Assembly: GCA_046052065.1 (NCBI GenBank)
Contig: JBJOND010000068.1
Location: 1 to 16,601, forward strand
Source of the DNA: CAINEC01 sp046052065
GTDB taxonomy: Bacteria; Bacteroidota; Bacteroidia; AKYH767-A; OLB10
Direction: 5' to 3'
DNA length: 16,601 bases
Shown: in pieces, positions 1-6,991 of the stretch
Layout of the letters: each line of letters begins with the position of its first letter
Numbering within the stretch: the first letter of the stretch is position 1
Position numbers and translations under genes: made by a program
Notes under the pieces: model-generated
Told to the model about the DNA's origin: nothing
What the model saw: only the letters and a program-made list of their open reading frames with translations
Databases searched by the model: none

Positions 1-1
1 T

Positions 2-997
2 AATATCGATTTAAATGAAATCCTCGAAGACAAGTCGACTTCAACTGCATCAGATACTACCTACAGACTAGACTTTGATCCACGTATCAATTTAAATATG
101 AGCGTAAATATCGGAATGCTTTCATTCAGAAAATTTCAAGCTTGGCAATTAAAAGGCGATATTGGCTTGCACGATAAAGTGCTAAACACTTCTAACTTAT
201 CAATTAAAACTTGCGAAGGAACATTATTGCTAGATGGTGAAATGAATGCACGTGATAAGGACAGCTTATTGATAACTTGTAATGCGAATATTCGTCAGAT
301 TGATATGAACACGTTATTTTATCAACTAGGCAACTTCGGTCAAGATGTGATTACCGATAAAAACATCAAAGGAAAAGTAACAGCGTCTGTTCAGTTTGCT
401 TCTGCATGGAGTAAAGATTTGCATTGTAATATGAATCGTATATATACGCAAAGTACTTTAACTATTGAAAATGGCGAGTTGAATAATTTTGAACCGATGC
501 TTGCCTTAAGTAAGTATGTTAAAGGCGCCGATTTTAAAAACATCAAGTTTAATACACTAAAAAATACGATCGAAATTAAAAACCGAGCAATTGTGATTCC
601 TACGATGGAAATTAAAAGTAGCGCCATGGATTTAACACTCTCTGGAACACATTCCTTCGATAACATAGTAGACTATCATTTTCAACTTTACCTATCGCAA
701 TTGCTAGGTAAAAAAGTAAAGAATATGAATACCGAATTTGGTACAATTGAAGACGATGGACTAGGAAGAATAAGAATTTATCTGAGTATGAAAGGCCCGG
801 TTTCCAATCCTAAAATTAACTATGATAAAAAAGGCTTTGAGCAAAATCTCGAGAAAGATTTAAAACAGGAAAAACAAAATTTTAAATCAATACTTAAGGA
901 AGAATTTGGTTGGGGAAAGAAAGATTCTGTGAGCACTAAAAAACAAGATGAAAAACCTCCTAAGAAAGAGGAATTACAAATAGAATACGACAATTAA
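2..997 (+). CDS. AsmA-like C-terminal region protein (5' end outside window)
   Basis: The frame is open from the window edge, so the ATG at 98 is internal and the real start lies upstream; 331 residues are visible, ending at TAA 995-997. The fragment is rich in beta-strand-like alternation and contains the features of the C-terminal part of Bacteroidota AsmA-like proteins: a GTLLLDGEMN-like strand, a stretch resembling 'IENGELNNFEPMLALSKYV', and a late 'LSMKGPVSNPKI' segment. It ends in a lysine- and glutamate-rich tail. AsmA-family proteins are large envelope proteins, usually anchored in the inner membrane, linked to outer-membrane assembly or lipid transport; that role is family knowledge and is not shown here. 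The membrane anchor expected at the N-terminus is not in the window. The next gene starts 57 nt downstream in the same direction but seems to have its own start region. Confidence 0.75.
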   Translation, partial: NIDLNEILEDKSTSTASDTTYRLDFDPRINLNMSVNIGMLSFRKFQAWQLKGDIGLHDKVLNTSNLSIKTCEGTLLLDGEMNARDKDSLLITCNANIRQIDMNTLFYQLGNFGQDVITDKNIKGKVTASVQFASAWSKDLHCNMNRIYTQSTLTIENGELNNFEPMLALSKYVKGADFKNIKFNTLKNTIEIKNRAIVIPTMEIKSSAMDLTLSGTHSFDNIVDYHFQLYLSQLLGKKVKNMNTEFGTIEDDGLGRIRIYLSMKGPVSNPKINYDKKGFEQNLEKDLKQEKQNFKSILKEEFGWGKKDSVSTKKQDEKPPKKEELQIEYDN

Positions 998-1014
998 AAT
1001 TCCCTTTATTTTGA

Positions 1015-1022
1015 TATCTTTA
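1015..1022 (+). promoter_or_regulatory. Possible -7 box for the histidine kinase gene
   Basis: TATCTTTA matches the Bacteroidota -7 consensus TAnnTTTG at all fixed positions but the last. It lies 32 nt before the GTG start at 1055, a spacing similar to other candidate boxes in this window. No clear TTTG -33 element is seen at 17-23 nt upstream, so this is a weak call. Confidence 0.3.
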
Positions 1023-1054
1023 CGAGCAGAAAGGGGTTAAACTATTTTAGACAG

Positions 1055-2215
1055 GTGAACATTTATACTCGAAAGCAGCGCTGGAAGAAACTTTTGCTAT
1101 TAATCGCATTGCTGATTAGCGCAGGATCGTTGTGGTATACCAACCGACTCGTAATTAAACTTCAAGAAGAAGAAAAAAAGAAAATAGAAATCTGGGCTAA
1201 AGCCACAGAACGTTTTTCTTCACCTACTGCTGAGTTTGATAAATTACAGTTTGAATTTGAAATTATAAAAGATAATAATACCGTTCCTGTTATTTTAACA
1301 AATGATAAAAACGAAATTTTATCTTCACGTAATTTAGATTCGATTAAATCACTCGACCCAGCTTTTATTACTGCACAACTTGCAGAAATGAAAGCACAAC
1401 ATGCTCCTATCGAAATAAATTTTGCGGAAAACGAGAAGAATTTTATTTACTACAAAGATTCTATCATTCTTACGCAATTAAAGTACTACCCTTATTTTCA
1501 ATTGCTGGTAATTGCATTATTCCTTTTAGTATCCTATATCGCCTTTAGCACTTCCCGCAAAGCAGAGCAAAACCAGGTATGGGTGGGAATGGCAAAAGAA
1601 ACCGCTCATCAATTAGGAACTCCGCTTTCATCACTCATTGCATGGCTAGAAATTATTAAAGGTAAATCGCCTAATGATGAATTTGTAATTGAACTCGAAA
1701 AAGATGTTCAACGATTAAGTACTATTACTGATCGTTTTTCTAAGATTGGTTCTGCTCCTGCATTGAAGAAAGAAAATTTAACTACCGTTATTGAAAATGC
1801 TATTGGGTATATCCGTACCCGTAGTTCTTCGAAAGTAATTTTCTCGCTTGAAAATGCACAGCAGTATGATGTGGAAGCTCCGCTAAACATTGCGCTCTTC
1901 GATTGGGTGTTAGAAAATATATTCAAGAATGCTATTGATGCAATGAGTGGTGAAGGAAATATTCATGTAAAGATTACCGATCAACAACAGTTTGCTTATA
2001 TCGATATCAGCGATACCGGAAAAGGAATTCCGAAGTCGAAATATAAAGATGTTTTTAAACCAGGATTTACAAGTAAAAGTCGTGGGTGGGGATTAGGACT
2101 TTCCCTGTCTAAACGAATTGTAGAAGAGTATCACGCAGGACAAATTTTTGTAAAGAGTTCAGAATTGAATAAGGGAACTACTTTCCGTATCGTACTTAAA
2201 AAAATTACTGCTTAA
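1055..2215 (+). CDS. Membrane sensor histidine kinase (HisKA/HATPase_c)
   Basis: A 386-residue two-component sensor kinase. A transmembrane helix at about residues 12-29 and a second at about 146-165 bracket a periplasmic or extracytoplasmic region of roughly 115 residues that I cannot assign to a named sensor domain. The H-box is AHQLGTPLSSL with the phospho-accepting histidine at 185. The N-box has Asn288 and Asn292 (LENIFKNAIDAM), the G1 box is DTGKGI at 320-325, and the G2 box is GWGLGL at 345-350, so all catalytic motifs look intact. The start is GTG. It is the only sensible one because the next in-frame ATG is past the first membrane helix and no ATG, GTG or TTG start lies between the upstream in-frame TAA and this codon. 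No response regulator gene is seen in the window, so the partner and signal are unknown. The gene ends 6 nt before hemW, so the two are probably co-transcribed. Confidence 0.92.
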   Translation: MNIYTRKQRWKKLLLLIALLISAGSLWYTNRLVIKLQEEEKKKIEIWAKATERFSSPTAEFDKLQFEFEIIKDNNTVPVILTNDKNEILSSRNLDSIKSLDPAFITAQLAEMKAQHAPIEINFAENEKNFIYYKDSIILTQLKYYPYFQLLVIALFLLVSYIAFSTSRKAEQNQVWVGMAKETAHQLGTPLSSLIAWLEIIKGKSPNDEFVIELEKDVQRLSTITDRFSKIGSAPALKKENLTTVIENAIGYIRTRSSSKVIFSLENAQQYDVEAPLNIALFDWVLENIFKNAIDAMSGEGNIHVKITDQQQFAYIDISDTGKGIPKSKYKDVFKPGFTSKSRGWGLGLSLSKRIVEEYHAGQIFVKSSELNKGTTFRIVLKKITA

Positions 2216-2221
2216 TTTTTC

Positions 2222-3352
2222 ATGGCAGGAATCTATTTGCATATTCCGTTTTGTAAACAGGCTTGTTTTTATTGCGACTTTCATTTTAGTGTTAATCAAG
2301 ATAAAAAAAATGATTTAGTAGCAGCATTATTAAAAGAAGCTTCCATTCGCAAAGAAGAACTTCAAAACGAAGCCATCAAAACTATTTACTTTGGAGGAGG
2401 AACTCCTTCGTTACTAAGTGCTGATGCCATTCAGCGTATTTTTGATACACTCGCTGAAAATTATAATTTATCGGCCTTACAAGAAGTTACTTTAGAAGCG
2501 AATCCTGATGACCTAACGGCTGCGTATTTACGTGAACTGCGACATACACCTGTTAATCGTTTAAGCATCGGTATACAATCGTTTAGAGAGGTGGACTTAA
2601 AACTGATGAATCGCGCACACGATGCTAAGCAAGCCTTGCGCTGTGTACCGGAGTCGACGGATATTGGTTTTGAAAATATCAGCATTGATTTGATTTATGG
2701 AATTCAAGGATTATCGCAAGCAGACTGGATAAAAAATTTGAATACGGCTTTTGATTTACCAATTGCACATCTCTCCTCTTATTGTTTAACCGTTGAACCA
2801 AAAACGAAATTAGCGAAACTAGTTTCTAGTGGAGAATTACCTGCGGTAAACGACGAATCGGCAGCGAATCATTTTGAAACCTTAATTGAAATGACAGAAG
2901 CTGCGGGTATTCCTTGGTATGAAGTATCCAACTTCGCGAAACCAGGAATGGAATCAAAGCATAATTCCTCGTATTGGGCGAACGAACACTATGTAGGATT
3001 AGGCCCAGGCGCTCATTCGTTCAACGGTGTAAAACGCTCTTGGAATGTTTCATCGAATACTGCTTATATTCAGCAAATCGATAAAAATGTGCTACCGAGC
3101 GAAAGTGAAGTATTAACCAGCGAAGAAAAGTTTAACGAGTACTTACTAACGGCACTGCGTACCCGCAAAGGGTTATCATTTACTGAGTTAAGCAATCGTT
3201 GCGATTCAGCTAAAATCAATGAAATAAAAGCTGTGTTGCAAGAAAAAGCAGCGCAAGGATTAGCAACCATTCATAACGACGGAGCTGTATTAACTACCAA
3301 AGGATTATTATTCGCAGATGCGATTGCATCTTCCCTATTTATTGTACCATGA
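2222..3352 (+). CDS. hemW: Radical SAM haem chaperone HemW (coproporphyrinogen III oxidase-like)
   Basis: This 376-residue protein has the usual HemW length. The radical SAM cluster motif is C11-x3-C15-x2-C18, followed by D19-F20. Phe at position 20, where true HemN has a fourth cysteine, points to HemW and away from the anaerobic oxidase. Other signatures are GGGTPS starting at 58, EANPDD near 93, a RLSIGIQSF strand, and a GLGPGAHSF motif in the C-terminal half. Members of this family bind haem and deliver it to respiratory proteins; older annotations call them oxygen-independent coproporphyrinogen III oxidase. The ATG at 2222 follows the histidine kinase stop by 6 nt. The TGA stop overlaps the ATG of the next gene (ATGA), so translation is likely coupled. 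Confidence 0.92.
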   Translation: MAGIYLHIPFCKQACFYCDFHFSVNQDKKNDLVAALLKEASIRKEELQNEAIKTIYFGGGTPSLLSADAIQRIFDTLAENYNLSALQEVTLEANPDDLTAAYLRELRHTPVNRLSIGIQSFREVDLKLMNRAHDAKQALRCVPESTDIGFENISIDLIYGIQGLSQADWIKNLNTAFDLPIAHLSSYCLTVEPKTKLAKLVSSGELPAVNDESAANHFETLIEMTEAAGIPWYEVSNFAKPGMESKHNSSYWANEHYVGLGPGAHSFNGVKRSWNVSSNTAYIQQIDKNVLPSESEVLTSEEKFNEYLLTALRTRKGLSFTELSNRCDSAKINEIKAVLQEKAAQGLATIHNDGAVLTTKGLLFADAIASSLFIVP

Positions 3353-4098
3353 AAACACAAATAGCATTCAATCATCAAAACTACCAATGTGATTTAACAA
3401 AAGGAATGGATATTTCTATTCCGATTGAAGCAGGCGAAAATCATGTTGCTGCCTGGTATGTACCACCAGTAGAAATGGAACCTGTGAGAATGGGCGATTG
3501 GATAGGATCAGTAGAAGCAGGTGCATCGGTTAATTTTAGAAATATTTATTTTAATCCGCATGGACATGGAACGCATACTGAATCGTACGGACATATCAGC
3601 AAAGAAATTTACAGCGTGAATGAAGTTTTTGAAAAGCATTTTTTCATTGCGCAATTAATTACCGTGCAACCCGAACAACAAGGAGAAGATTGGGTTATTA
3701 CGAATGCGCAGATTGAACCTCATTTAATCAACGGCATTGAAGCGATTATTATTCGCACGCTTCCGAACTCGATAGAAAAGAAATCGAAAAACTATTCGAA
3801 CACGAACCCCACTTATTTACATCACGAAGTAGCGTTAAATTTCCGTAACCGAAATATTAAACACTTATTAATTGATGGACCTTCGGTAGATAAGGAACAG
3901 GATGAAGGAAAATTATTGGCGCATCATGCTTTTTGGAATTATCCGGAGGCTCCGAGAAAAGATGCTACAATTACCGAGTTTATTTATGTAGCGGAAACGA
4001 TTGCAGATGGCTTATACCTGATGAATTTGCAAACTGCTCCATTTGTGAATGACGCGACCCCATCCCGACCAATTTTATTCTTATTAACAGCCGTTTAA
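3349..4098 (+). CDS. Cyclase-family metal-dependent hydrolase (kynurenine formamidase-like)
   Basis: A 249-residue member of the cyclase superfamily that includes bacterial KynB formamidases. The metal-binding signature HxGTHxDxxxH appears as H71-G-H73-G-T-H76-T-E78-S-Y-G-H82; the usual Asp of the motif is Glu78 here, a conservative change. The family hydrolyses amide or lactone-type bonds with Zn or Mn. The substrate cannot be told from the sequence, and no tryptophan-catabolism genes are nearby to support a kynurenine role. The start codon overlaps the hemW stop by 4 nt, so the two genes are probably translationally coupled, although no metabolic link between them is obvious. The protein is probably cytoplasmic, as no signal peptide is visible. 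Confidence 0.85.
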   Translation: MKTQIAFNHQNYQCDLTKGMDISIPIEAGENHVAAWYVPPVEMEPVRMGDWIGSVEAGASVNFRNIYFNPHGHGTHTESYGHISKEIYSVNEVFEKHFFIAQLITVQPEQQGEDWVITNAQIEPHLINGIEAIIIRTLPNSIEKKSKNYSNTNPTYLHHEVALNFRNRNIKHLLIDGPSVDKEQDEGKLLAHHAFWNYPEAPRKDATITEFIYVAETIADGLYLMNLQTAPFVNDATPSRPILFLLTAV

Positions 4099-4141
4099 AA
4101 CTAAATTTAAAAGGTTGGTTTTAATCATGGGCATGAATGAT

Positions 4142-4149
4142 TACTTTTG
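4142..4149 (+). promoter_or_regulatory. Bacteroidota -7 promoter box upstream of purQ
   Basis: TACTTTTG is an exact match to TAnnTTTG, 15 nt before the purQ ATG at 4165. A TTGG at 4115-4118 is a possible -33 element, but the 23-nt gap is at the long end of what is usual. The short leader fits the weakly conserved leaders of this phylum. Confidence 0.55.
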
Positions 4150-4164
4150 TAAAAAATAATCACT

Positions 4165-4857
4165 ATGAAATTCGGAGTTGTCATTTTCCCAGGTTCTAAT
4201 TGCGATCAAGATTTAATTCACGTTGTTCGTGATGTAATGAAACAAGAAGTTGTTGAGTTATGGCACAAGGACCATTCGTTAAAGGGCTGCGACTTCGTTT
4301 TATTACCAGGAGGATTTTCATACGGTGATTATTTACGCTCGGGAGCGATTGCCCGTTTATCGCCTGTTATGCAGGAAATAATGGAATTTGCAGATAAAGG
4401 CGGATTCGTATTTGGAATATGCAATGGATTTCAAATTTTAACGGAATCGAAATTATTACCGGGTGCATTATTACACAATACCAACCATCAGTTCATTTGT
4501 AAGAATGTAAACATCCGTTGCGAGACGGATGAAACATTAATTACCTCTAAATTTAGAATTGGAGAAAGTGCAGTGGTTCCTATTGCGCATGGAGAAGGTA
4601 ATTACTACTGCGATGCTGAAACATTACAATCGTTGAAAGACAACAACCAGATTCTTTTCCGCTATTGCGATGCTAATGGCAATGTTACTCCAGAGAGCAA
4701 TCCGAATGGCGCATTAGAAAACATTGCAGGTATTTGTAACAAAGGCAGAAATGTATTTGGTATGATGCCACATCCTGAAAGAGCTTCCGAAGATAACTTA
4801 GGCAACACAGACGGTAAGAAAATTTTTCAGTCGATTGTAAATACGGTAATGGCTTAA
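4165..4857 (+). CDS. purQ: Phosphoribosylformylglycinamidine synthase subunit PurQ
   Basis: The glutaminase subunit of FGAM synthase releases ammonia from glutamine for the fourth step of purine synthesis. The 230-residue protein is a complete class I glutamine amidotransferase. The N-terminal VVIFPGSNCDQD motif is typical of PurQ, the oxyanion segment is LLPGGFSYGDYLRSG, the nucleophile is Cys86 in FGICNGFQIL, and the catalytic His203 and Glu205 lie in MMPHPERA. A free-standing PurQ means the organism should use the split form of the enzyme with small PurL and PurS, not the fused long PurL of many Bacteroidota; neither partner is in this window. The ATG is preceded by its own promoter box. 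The transcript runs into the structured stretch at 4862-4949 and a terminator at 5005-5050. Confidence 0.95.
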   Translation: MKFGVVIFPGSNCDQDLIHVVRDVMKQEVVELWHKDHSLKGCDFVLLPGGFSYGDYLRSGAIARLSPVMQEIMEFADKGGFVFGICNGFQILTESKLLPGALLHNTNHQFICKNVNIRCETDETLITSKFRIGESAVVPIAHGEGNYYCDAETLQSLKDNNQILFRYCDANGNVTPESNPNGALENIAGICNKGRNVFGMMPHPERASEDNLGNTDGKKIFQSIVNTVMA

Positions 4858-4861
4858 AGGT

Positions 4862-4949
4862 GCCCGGTCCCTGATCGCGAGGTTTCGCGATGAAAGGCAA
4901 AGGGCCAAGATTTCAAGTCTGGTAGTCCGTAAAAATCTGTAGACAGGGA
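4862..4949 (+). ncRNA. Candidate structured RNA, unrecognised family
   Basis: This stretch starts a few bases after the purQ stop. Positions 4861-4960 are 51 % G+C by direct count, clearly higher than the flanking sequence. Four helices can be drawn: GCCC 4862-4865 with GGGC 4902-4905; TCCCTG 4868-4873 with CAGGGA 4944-4949; ATCGCGA 4874-4880 with TCGCGAT 4885-4891 closed by a GGTT loop; and AGATTT 4908-4913 with AAATCT 4933-4938. The first two helices cross, giving a nested pseudoknot. An alternative pairs GG(T)CCCT 4866-4872 with AGGGCC 4901-4906. It contains no convincing reading frame. It could be a 3'-UTR element or small RNA cut from the purQ transcript, or an RNA with its own promoter, though I see none. 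I do not recognise it as tRNA, tmRNA, SRP RNA, RNase P RNA or a familiar riboswitch. The strand is inferred from the terminator that follows on the + strand. Confidence 0.4.
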
Positions 4950-4997
4950 GAGGTTAATCCAAGAAAATAGTTCAGCAAATAACTTTTAATACAAAAT

Positions 4998-5297
4998 TTA
5001 AGCAGCAGAATTTTGAAAATGTTTTATCATTTTAAATTCTGCTTTTTTATTTCTTTGTTCTTGCTCGATATCGAAATCGTCTTGTAACCCTAACCAGAAT
5101 TTCGCTGTTGTACCAAAGAAGATAGATAGCCTTAGTGCAGTATCAGCAGTAATTCTTCTATTACCTTTTATTATTTCGGAAATGCGGGTTTGTGGAATTG
5201 CAATTTCCTTAGCTAAACGATAAGCACTTATTTCAAGAGGTTTTAAAAACTCCTCTAACAAAACCTCACCGGGATGAATATTTTTTAGCTTTCTCAT
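4998..5297 (-). CDS. higA: HigA-family antitoxin, XRE-type helix-turn-helix, no adjacent toxin
   Basis: A 99-residue HigA/VapI-type antitoxin. The N-terminal 'HPGEVLLEEFLKP' signature at 8-20 is typical of the family, the helix-turn-helix spans about 23-46 (SAYRLAKEIAIPQTRISEII), and the 'FWLGLQDDFDI' segment at 67-77 is the usual HigA tail motif. Family members bind their own promoter and neutralise a HigB mRNA interferase. HigB normally lies directly upstream of higA. Here only 98 nt separate this start from the next gene end, with no toxin frame or recognisable remnant in that gap. It is therefore a lone antitoxin-like regulator, or the toxin is elsewhere or lost. Its 3' end overlaps the purQ terminator on the opposite strand. 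An AATATTTG at 5362-5369 (- strand) is a one-mismatch -7 box, about 64 nt from the start. Confidence 0.85.
   Translation of the reverse strand: MRKLKNIHPGEVLLEEFLKPLEISAYRLAKEIAIPQTRISEIIKGNRRITADTALRLSIFFGTTAKFWLGLQDDFDIEQEQRNKKAEFKMIKHFQNSAA
5005..5050 (+). terminator. Intrinsic terminator of purQ, inside convergent higA
   Basis: GCAGAATTT (5005-5013) pairs with AAATTCTGC (5034-5042). After a 2-nt bulge (TG), AAAATG (5016-5021) pairs with CATTTT (5028-5033) around a TTTTAT loop. The hairpin is followed at once by TTTTTTAT (5043-5050). This gives 15 base pairs plus a U-tract on the + strand. The same bases encode the C-terminal residues of HigA on the other strand. On the - strand no T-run follows, so it should act in one direction only. 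Confidence 0.8.
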
Positions 5298-5313
5298 GTT
5301 TTGCTTTTTAATG

Positions 5314-5325
5314 ATAATCTATTAT
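5314..5325. promoter_or_regulatory. Possible operator palindrome upstream of higA
   Basis: ATAAT-CT-ATTAT is a perfect inverted repeat with a 2-nt spacer, 17 nt before the higA start. A second short one, ACTT-CTT-AAGT, is at 5330-5340. HigA proteins usually repress their own promoters through palindromes in this position. In such AT-rich DNA, short palindromes are expected by chance, so the call is weak. Confidence 0.25.
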
Positions 5326-5395
5326 TTGAACTTCTTAAGTATATCACTATAAAAAGTAAAACAAATATTCACGGCATAGACAAATAATTTAATTA

Positions 5396-6991
5396 CTAAA
5401 ATTGAATTACCAATTTTTTAAAATGATAATTGTTGTTTATTTTTAATTTGATAATATAAACACCTGATTGCACTTTTTGTAAATTTATACTTATGGTATT
5501 TTTATTTATATTTTCTGAATTGTAAATTATTTGGCCACTGATATTATAGATAGACAAATTTTCAATTGTTTGAAGAGAATTGTACAACTCAACATTAAAT
5601 TGCCCAGAAGTTGGATTAGGAAATAATTTTATATCCTCCTCGCGAATTTCATTATAGGTTTGAATTGATGGATCTAGAACTTTATCTCCAGTTATGGTAT
5701 AACCATAACCATAATAGGGGCCATAAACATAATACTGCGCTAATACGCCACCTGGTGCAGTTAGTTCATGCAGACCTTCGGTAATTTCTATTTGAGTATA
5801 ACACCATGTGGAGTCAGAAATAAATGGAGAAAAATGGTTTACATAAGTACTATCTAATTTGACAGAAGATGTATCCTGAGAACGACAAATTAAATTTAGA
5901 TAGTGTTTTTTTGCACCATATTGTATCATTAAACTATCCGCTAGATATATTGAAGTGAAATATGCATGAGTTATTAATGAGGTACTTGGAAATACTGGCG
6001 TTAAAAAAGTATTGCTATTAAAAACACTATCTTCTACATATGAACGAGATCTTTGAAGAAGTGCAAACTTTTTATTACCTAACCATTTAATGGGCGTATT
6101 TAATACCGTATCTACTTTTTCTCCTTTGTTTAATAAAATATTGGGACCATTGTTAATTTGAACAAACGTTGAATCTTCAAAAGGAATTGCTTGATACCTA
6201 TCGCCTTTTCTTGTTAAGTAAGGAACTGTAAAATATTCATTTTTCAAAAACTCTTTAGCAATCATATAATTGTTATTTGAGCTAAATGAACCAAATTCGC
6301 AACATCCACCAATAGCATCACCAGGTCCACACCTTAGCCGAAATTTAGAATTTTTACTACCCTGTATAATTGAACCGGTTAAATCATAACCAAACTCCTC
6401 ATCAAGATAGGATATTTTAAAATTTGCAGGCATGAATACTTTAAAAATGGGTGGTGAAATTAATTGGGGTATTGGATACAGCGTATAGATAGACAAGGTA
6501 TCGTCAAAGGAGTTGAGCGACTCAATATTTGCCGCGGTGCTAAAATCAAACTGAAAATTACGAAAAGTCTTGCCTCCACAAAGAATATAACTACTACCAT
6601 AATATTTACTTTCTGGCACAGGCACTAAAAAAGGGTGCTCACCTAATCCACTATAAAATGTAGAATAAATTGAAACGGGATTGGTAACAATAATTTTATA
6701 CAAAAATTGACTTTGTAAATGCGTATTAGGTATAAAAGTGCCTTGCCGAAATACAATTAATATCGTATCACAACTGTTTATAGTTTTATGAAATGTTCTT
6801 ATCAGCGAATCTTGACTATTATAAATATTAATTGTTGAACTATCACTTCCACAAATATAAAGGTTATGATTACCACAAAACGGAACATCATTGCTCATAT
6901 AAAATTCGGTGCCATGGTAATTTAACACTTGGCCGTGAGATGTAAATATTTTTAGAATTAAAAATAATAATAGAGTTATTTTTTTAATCAT
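5396..6991 (-). CDS. T9SS type A sorted surface protein with IgGFc-binding-like domain
   Basis: A 531-residue secreted protein. A signal peptide covers about residues 1-20 (MIKK, then a leucine- and isoleucine-rich core, ending near SHGQ). The body from about 27 to 440 resembles the IgGFc-binding protein N-terminal domain found in many Bacteroidota surface proteins: a GTEFY opening, a strand resembling 'IIVTNPVSIYSTFYSG', 'PVPESKYYGSSYI', and near the end 'HELTAPGGVLAQYYVYGP' followed by GYGYTITGD. Residues 456-531 form a type A T9SS sorting domain: LFPNPTSGQFNVEL, then the YNISGQIIY strand and SGVYIIKL, ending in KKLVIQF. It is therefore probably exported to or anchored on the cell surface. 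The start codon directly abuts the stop of the upstream gene (TAAATG), so the two form an operon. The gene is visibly richer in A+T than the core operons of the window. Ligand unknown; the domain name does not prove IgG binding. Confidence 0.8.
   Translation of the reverse strand: MIKKITLLLFLILKIFTSHGQVLNYHGTEFYMSNDVPFCGNHNLYICGSDSSTINIYNSQDSLIRTFHKTINSCDTILIVFRQGTFIPNTHLQSQFLYKIIVTNPVSIYSTFYSGLGEHPFLVPVPESKYYGSSYILCGGKTFRNFQFDFSTAANIESLNSFDDTLSIYTLYPIPQLISPPIFKVFMPANFKISYLDEEFGYDLTGSIIQGSKNSKFRLRCGPGDAIGGCCEFGSFSSNNNYMIAKEFLKNEYFTVPYLTRKGDRYQAIPFEDSTFVQINNGPNILLNKGEKVDTVLNTPIKWLGNKKFALLQRSRSYVEDSVFNSNTFLTPVFPSTSLITHAYFTSIYLADSLMIQYGAKKHYLNLICRSQDTSSVKLDSTYVNHFSPFISDSTWCYTQIEITEGLHELTAPGGVLAQYYVYGPYYGYGYTITGDKVLDPSIQTYNEIREEDIKLFPNPTSGQFNVELYNSLQTIENLSIYNISGQIIYNSENINKNTISINLQKVQSGVYIIKLKINNNYHFKKLVIQF

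Noticed and set aside
4097..4122. AT-rich hairpin AAAACTAA / TTGGTTTT after the cyclase gene
   Set aside because: It is eight weak pairs with one G-T wobble, a 10-nt loop and only a short T-run; too weak to call a terminator, and it overlaps the possible purQ -33 region.
4685..4900. 71-residue - strand frame over the purQ end and the structured element
   Set aside because: It overlaps the strongly supported purQ 3' end and has no recognisable sequence.
4908..4925. T-arm-like TTTCAAG suggesting a tRNA
   Set aside because: The flanking stem does not pair over five bases without a bulge, and no acceptor or anticodon arm can be drawn.
4862..4949. Group II intron domain V, hammerhead or riboswitch interpretation of the structured element
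   Set aside because: CTGAT and GATGAAAG look suggestive, but the hammerhead CUGANGA core is incomplete, no 34-nt domain V hairpin exists, no intron-encoded protein is nearby, and no known aptamer consensus fits. It is also downstream of its gene, not upstream.
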